Below, piece by piece: positions 61,426 to 64,000 of a stretch of DNA of 64,000 bases (position 1 is its first letter; each line of letters starts with the position of its first letter). The DNA is from Trochalopteron elliotii (Eukaryota; Chordata; Aves; Passeriformes; Leiothrichidae): positions 12,188,445 to 12,252,444 of the forward strand of contig JANPWX010000096.1 in NCBI GenBank assembly GCA_024734555.1, read 5' to 3'. A program made the position numbers and the translations under genes. The notes below the pieces were generated by a model, which was given only the letters and a program-made list of their open reading frames with translations, was not told the origin of the DNA and did no database searches.

Positions 61426-64000
61426 CTGAAAGTGGTGTAAGTACTCTTGTAAGGCTGCATCACTTTCCTGCTGACACTGTCTGCTGTTGGAAGATCGTAT
61501 GACTGGGAACTATGCATGTTTTCAAGGAGTCTCATTGGATAGTATTTAGATGTACAAGATGTAAGCTAATCCCTCCTTGAAAATATAGCTCTTTAGGTCG
61601 CTAAAATAGTCTGTATAACAGACAGCTGCAAATCCTCCAGAGGTACCTGTGTGAAAAAAGGGGAGTAGAATTATGCCATCCCATTACGTAGAATTGACAG
61701 TGGCTACTACTCAATTTTTTCAAGGAGTGTGTTTGTGAAAGTTGCCAAATGGAAAAGTAAATGAGCCCAAGCAGAGGAAGAAGTTTATAATGAACAGTCT
61801 GAAGGGATACAGACATTTCCTGTATTTTCTGACAACTTAGTCTCAGTTGATTTTTTCACGGAGATCTGGCCACATCTGTTCTTTCAAGTGAACAACCCAA
61901 AACCACTAAAGGTGAAAAGCTCTTGAAACAGAGAAAATTCAAGGCTTATTGGTCAAGATGGATTAACATAAAAGGTTTGATGGCAAATATCTCTTACCCC
62001 TCTCAGCCTACTGTGATTGTTGAGTGAATTCTACCCTGATGTGACTCCAGCAACTTTCATCACCTCTTTGAGGTGCAGTGAATTCTGTGTTGCCTCTTCT
62101 GAACCTCTGTGTGAGTATCTTTTTTATCATCAGCTCTGAGGCTTGGCTTTGAGCCTGTTCCTTGCTTGTTTTAGGAGCCTCTTAATCACTGGTTTTGCTG
62201 GACGCCCCTAGATTACTGTGTATTCTGCCTGCTCCATGCTGCAGTCAAACACATCCACTTGGGGACAACCATCTACTCCCATCCGAGAGGCCCCACACCC
62301 CTTCTTAGCAGAGAAAATGCAGTGTACGTGCTGCAACTGGCAAATGCATAAATCAGGATGGGTGCCTTTAATCAGCCTCTCATTGGCCACCTCAGCAATG
62401 GGTTAACATGACAACACTGCAGGCTGCTGCACTGTGAATTTGAGAAGCCAGGTGGTACCAGGAATCAGAATGGTTGTGAGGAGAACTCTTAAATGGAATT
62501 ACAGCCTCCTGTTCAGCCCAGAATTAAAGAAGAGGTGGAAAGACAGAGATAACAATAATAAAAAAACTAAGGAAACAGATCTGACCTTATGAAAGTCTTG
62601 TTTCCTCTTTATAATTTTAATATAATATCATTTGTTTTAAAGAGGTTTGGTAGTCATTCATGTGGATTTATTGAGTGTGGGAGGCCAAGCCTCCTGTTTC
62701 AGGAAATGGTGAATGATGAATGACTGCTTCCAGGTAAAATCTTGAATCCTCAGATGACAGCAAAAAGGACCAGAACGATGTGAAAAATCTGACACTTGGT
62801 GATATGCTTCTATTAAATAAACAAAATAGTTCACCCCTCTTTTGAAACATAGCATCCAATAAAATAACTGAAAAACATCTAATTGTTTCTAAGCTTGATT
62901 GCTCATTAACACTGATGAAAGTTTGGAATGAAAAAAAAGAATAAAACCCTGAAAAAGAGTAGAGCCAGCCATTATAGAATAAAGCAAAGTGTGATGAAAA
63001 AGAGATTTGGAGTGAACAAATTTACAATTGACCAAAGTATAGCTGCCACTTGTCCTTCAAATAAAGGAGAATGCATCTTCTCAGTGACGTTGTATTAGAC
63101 TAATGTACCAAGGACTACAAGACTGTGATGACATCTGAGTCATTTGGCATATATAAAATAGACATTGAAATAAGTCACTGTCTTGGAGCAAATATATCTT
63201 TGAAAACAAATGATTCTGGCTCAGCATTTATTCTTGATTAGTTCCTTGTGCCCATCTGTGTTCTGTAGTTGCAGTAGCTGTCATGGTGTATGTTATAAAA
63301 AGGCACGAGTGTGTGTGCCCCACACATGCTGTGTAGATAAAGCAGAGGCACATGATTCACTAAACAGCAAAGGGACTTAGTGACTTAGTAAAAATCAATA
63401 TGAAAGTGAGTGAGTCACTTTTAGCCATTTCACAGTTCTGACTTTGTACGTAGGTCACAGCACTGGAATATTAAGGTATTACAATGAACTTAATTACATG
63501 CAAGAGCAAAATTGTAAGGATGGGATTTTAAGTGGAGCTTCTGGATCTGCATTGAGTTCTATGAGCAGAGAAAAACAGATGATTGATTTCCTTTCTTCTT
63601 TTCTTTTGTAAAGGAGCCAAAATCATTTTATCCAGAGCTGTTTTACTTGAATGTATAGACTGCAGATACTGTTTTATAATGCTTAATCTTAATGGTTAAG
63701 TGGAGGGTGTCTTGTTGAGTTTATGCATGTATAGTTGGTTTCGCTTTCTGAAAACCAAATTGAAGTAATTTGAGAGAAAGAAGATGTCACAGAGAGAACC
63801 TGACCTGGACTTCCCTCAAGACCACAAACCTTGTGGAGAAGATAAAATCTGTGCTTTGAAAGATCTTGTTTTAAAATGCAAAGCTTTCTCCCACATTGAG
63901 TCAGCAATGAAGAGCTTATTTCACAGAGGGTTCTGCTTTTAATTGTAGAGCACTACATCAAATTCCAGAAGATAAATGAACATGGAACAAATTTGTACTG

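Larger units (their letters stand above)
57150..64000. other. AT-rich non-coding stretch to the window end, no gene recognised
   Basis: No CR1, LTR or exon is recognised. Patches at about 58270-58620 and 62200-62460 are less AT-rich with short open frames on both strands, but no protein family is recognisable. The sequence at the right edge is unremarkable. Confidence 0.5.

Noticed and set aside
1..64000. CRISPR array, operon, rRNA or tRNA genes
   Set aside because: No regularly spaced identical repeats, no dense coding and no recognisable tRNA or rRNA sequence; the repeat content is that of a vertebrate nuclear genome.

Overview
This window looks like a piece of bird chromosome. The evidence is its interspersed repeats: at least five CR1 (chicken repeat 1) LINE fragments, several ending in the diagnostic ATTCTRTGA-type tail, one fragment of an avian ERVL-type LTR, and two solo endogenous-retrovirus LTRs with intact 6-bp target-site duplications. 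The repeat set suits a neoavian or passerine bird, but I cannot name the species.

No gene can be assigned. I read all frames for exon-like open frames flanked by AG and GT and for familiar protein families. The only protein similarity I recognise is the decayed 3' part of CR1 ORF2. The other open frames are short, overlap on both strands and show no recognisable domain. The first ~215 bases are GC- and CpG-rich and look like the inner edge of a CpG-island promoter. The rest is AT-rich and CpG-poor, so the window is most simply a very long intron or intergenic tract beside such a promoter.

Layout. 1-215: CpG-rich edge. 216-10430: featureless AT-rich DNA with small microsatellites and an 18-bp palindrome. 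10435-12352: a minus-strand open frame, a 284-bp solo LTR with TSD GTAATG, and a CR1 lacking its 3' end. 14274-14608: CR1 on the minus strand. 19251-19294: a CR1 tail relic. 20475-21190: ERVL-type LTR on the minus strand. 21.8-22.4 kb: a CpG-retaining patch and a 20-bp tandem repeat. 32962-33669 and 36979-37797: two related CR1s on the plus strand. 44804-45079: a CR1 of a different subfamily. 46746-47358: a 613-bp solo LTR on the minus strand with TSD GTTTGA and a CpG-rich U5. 57062-57149: a near-perfect hairpin of two 41-nt arms around a 6-nt loop, either a palindromic MITE or a miRNA-like precursor. 57.2-64 kb: AT-rich, with simple repeats only.

No cooperating gene system, CRISPR array, operon or rRNA/tRNA gene was found. 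The observations most worth following are the 88-bp hairpin and the two cleanly bounded solo LTRs.
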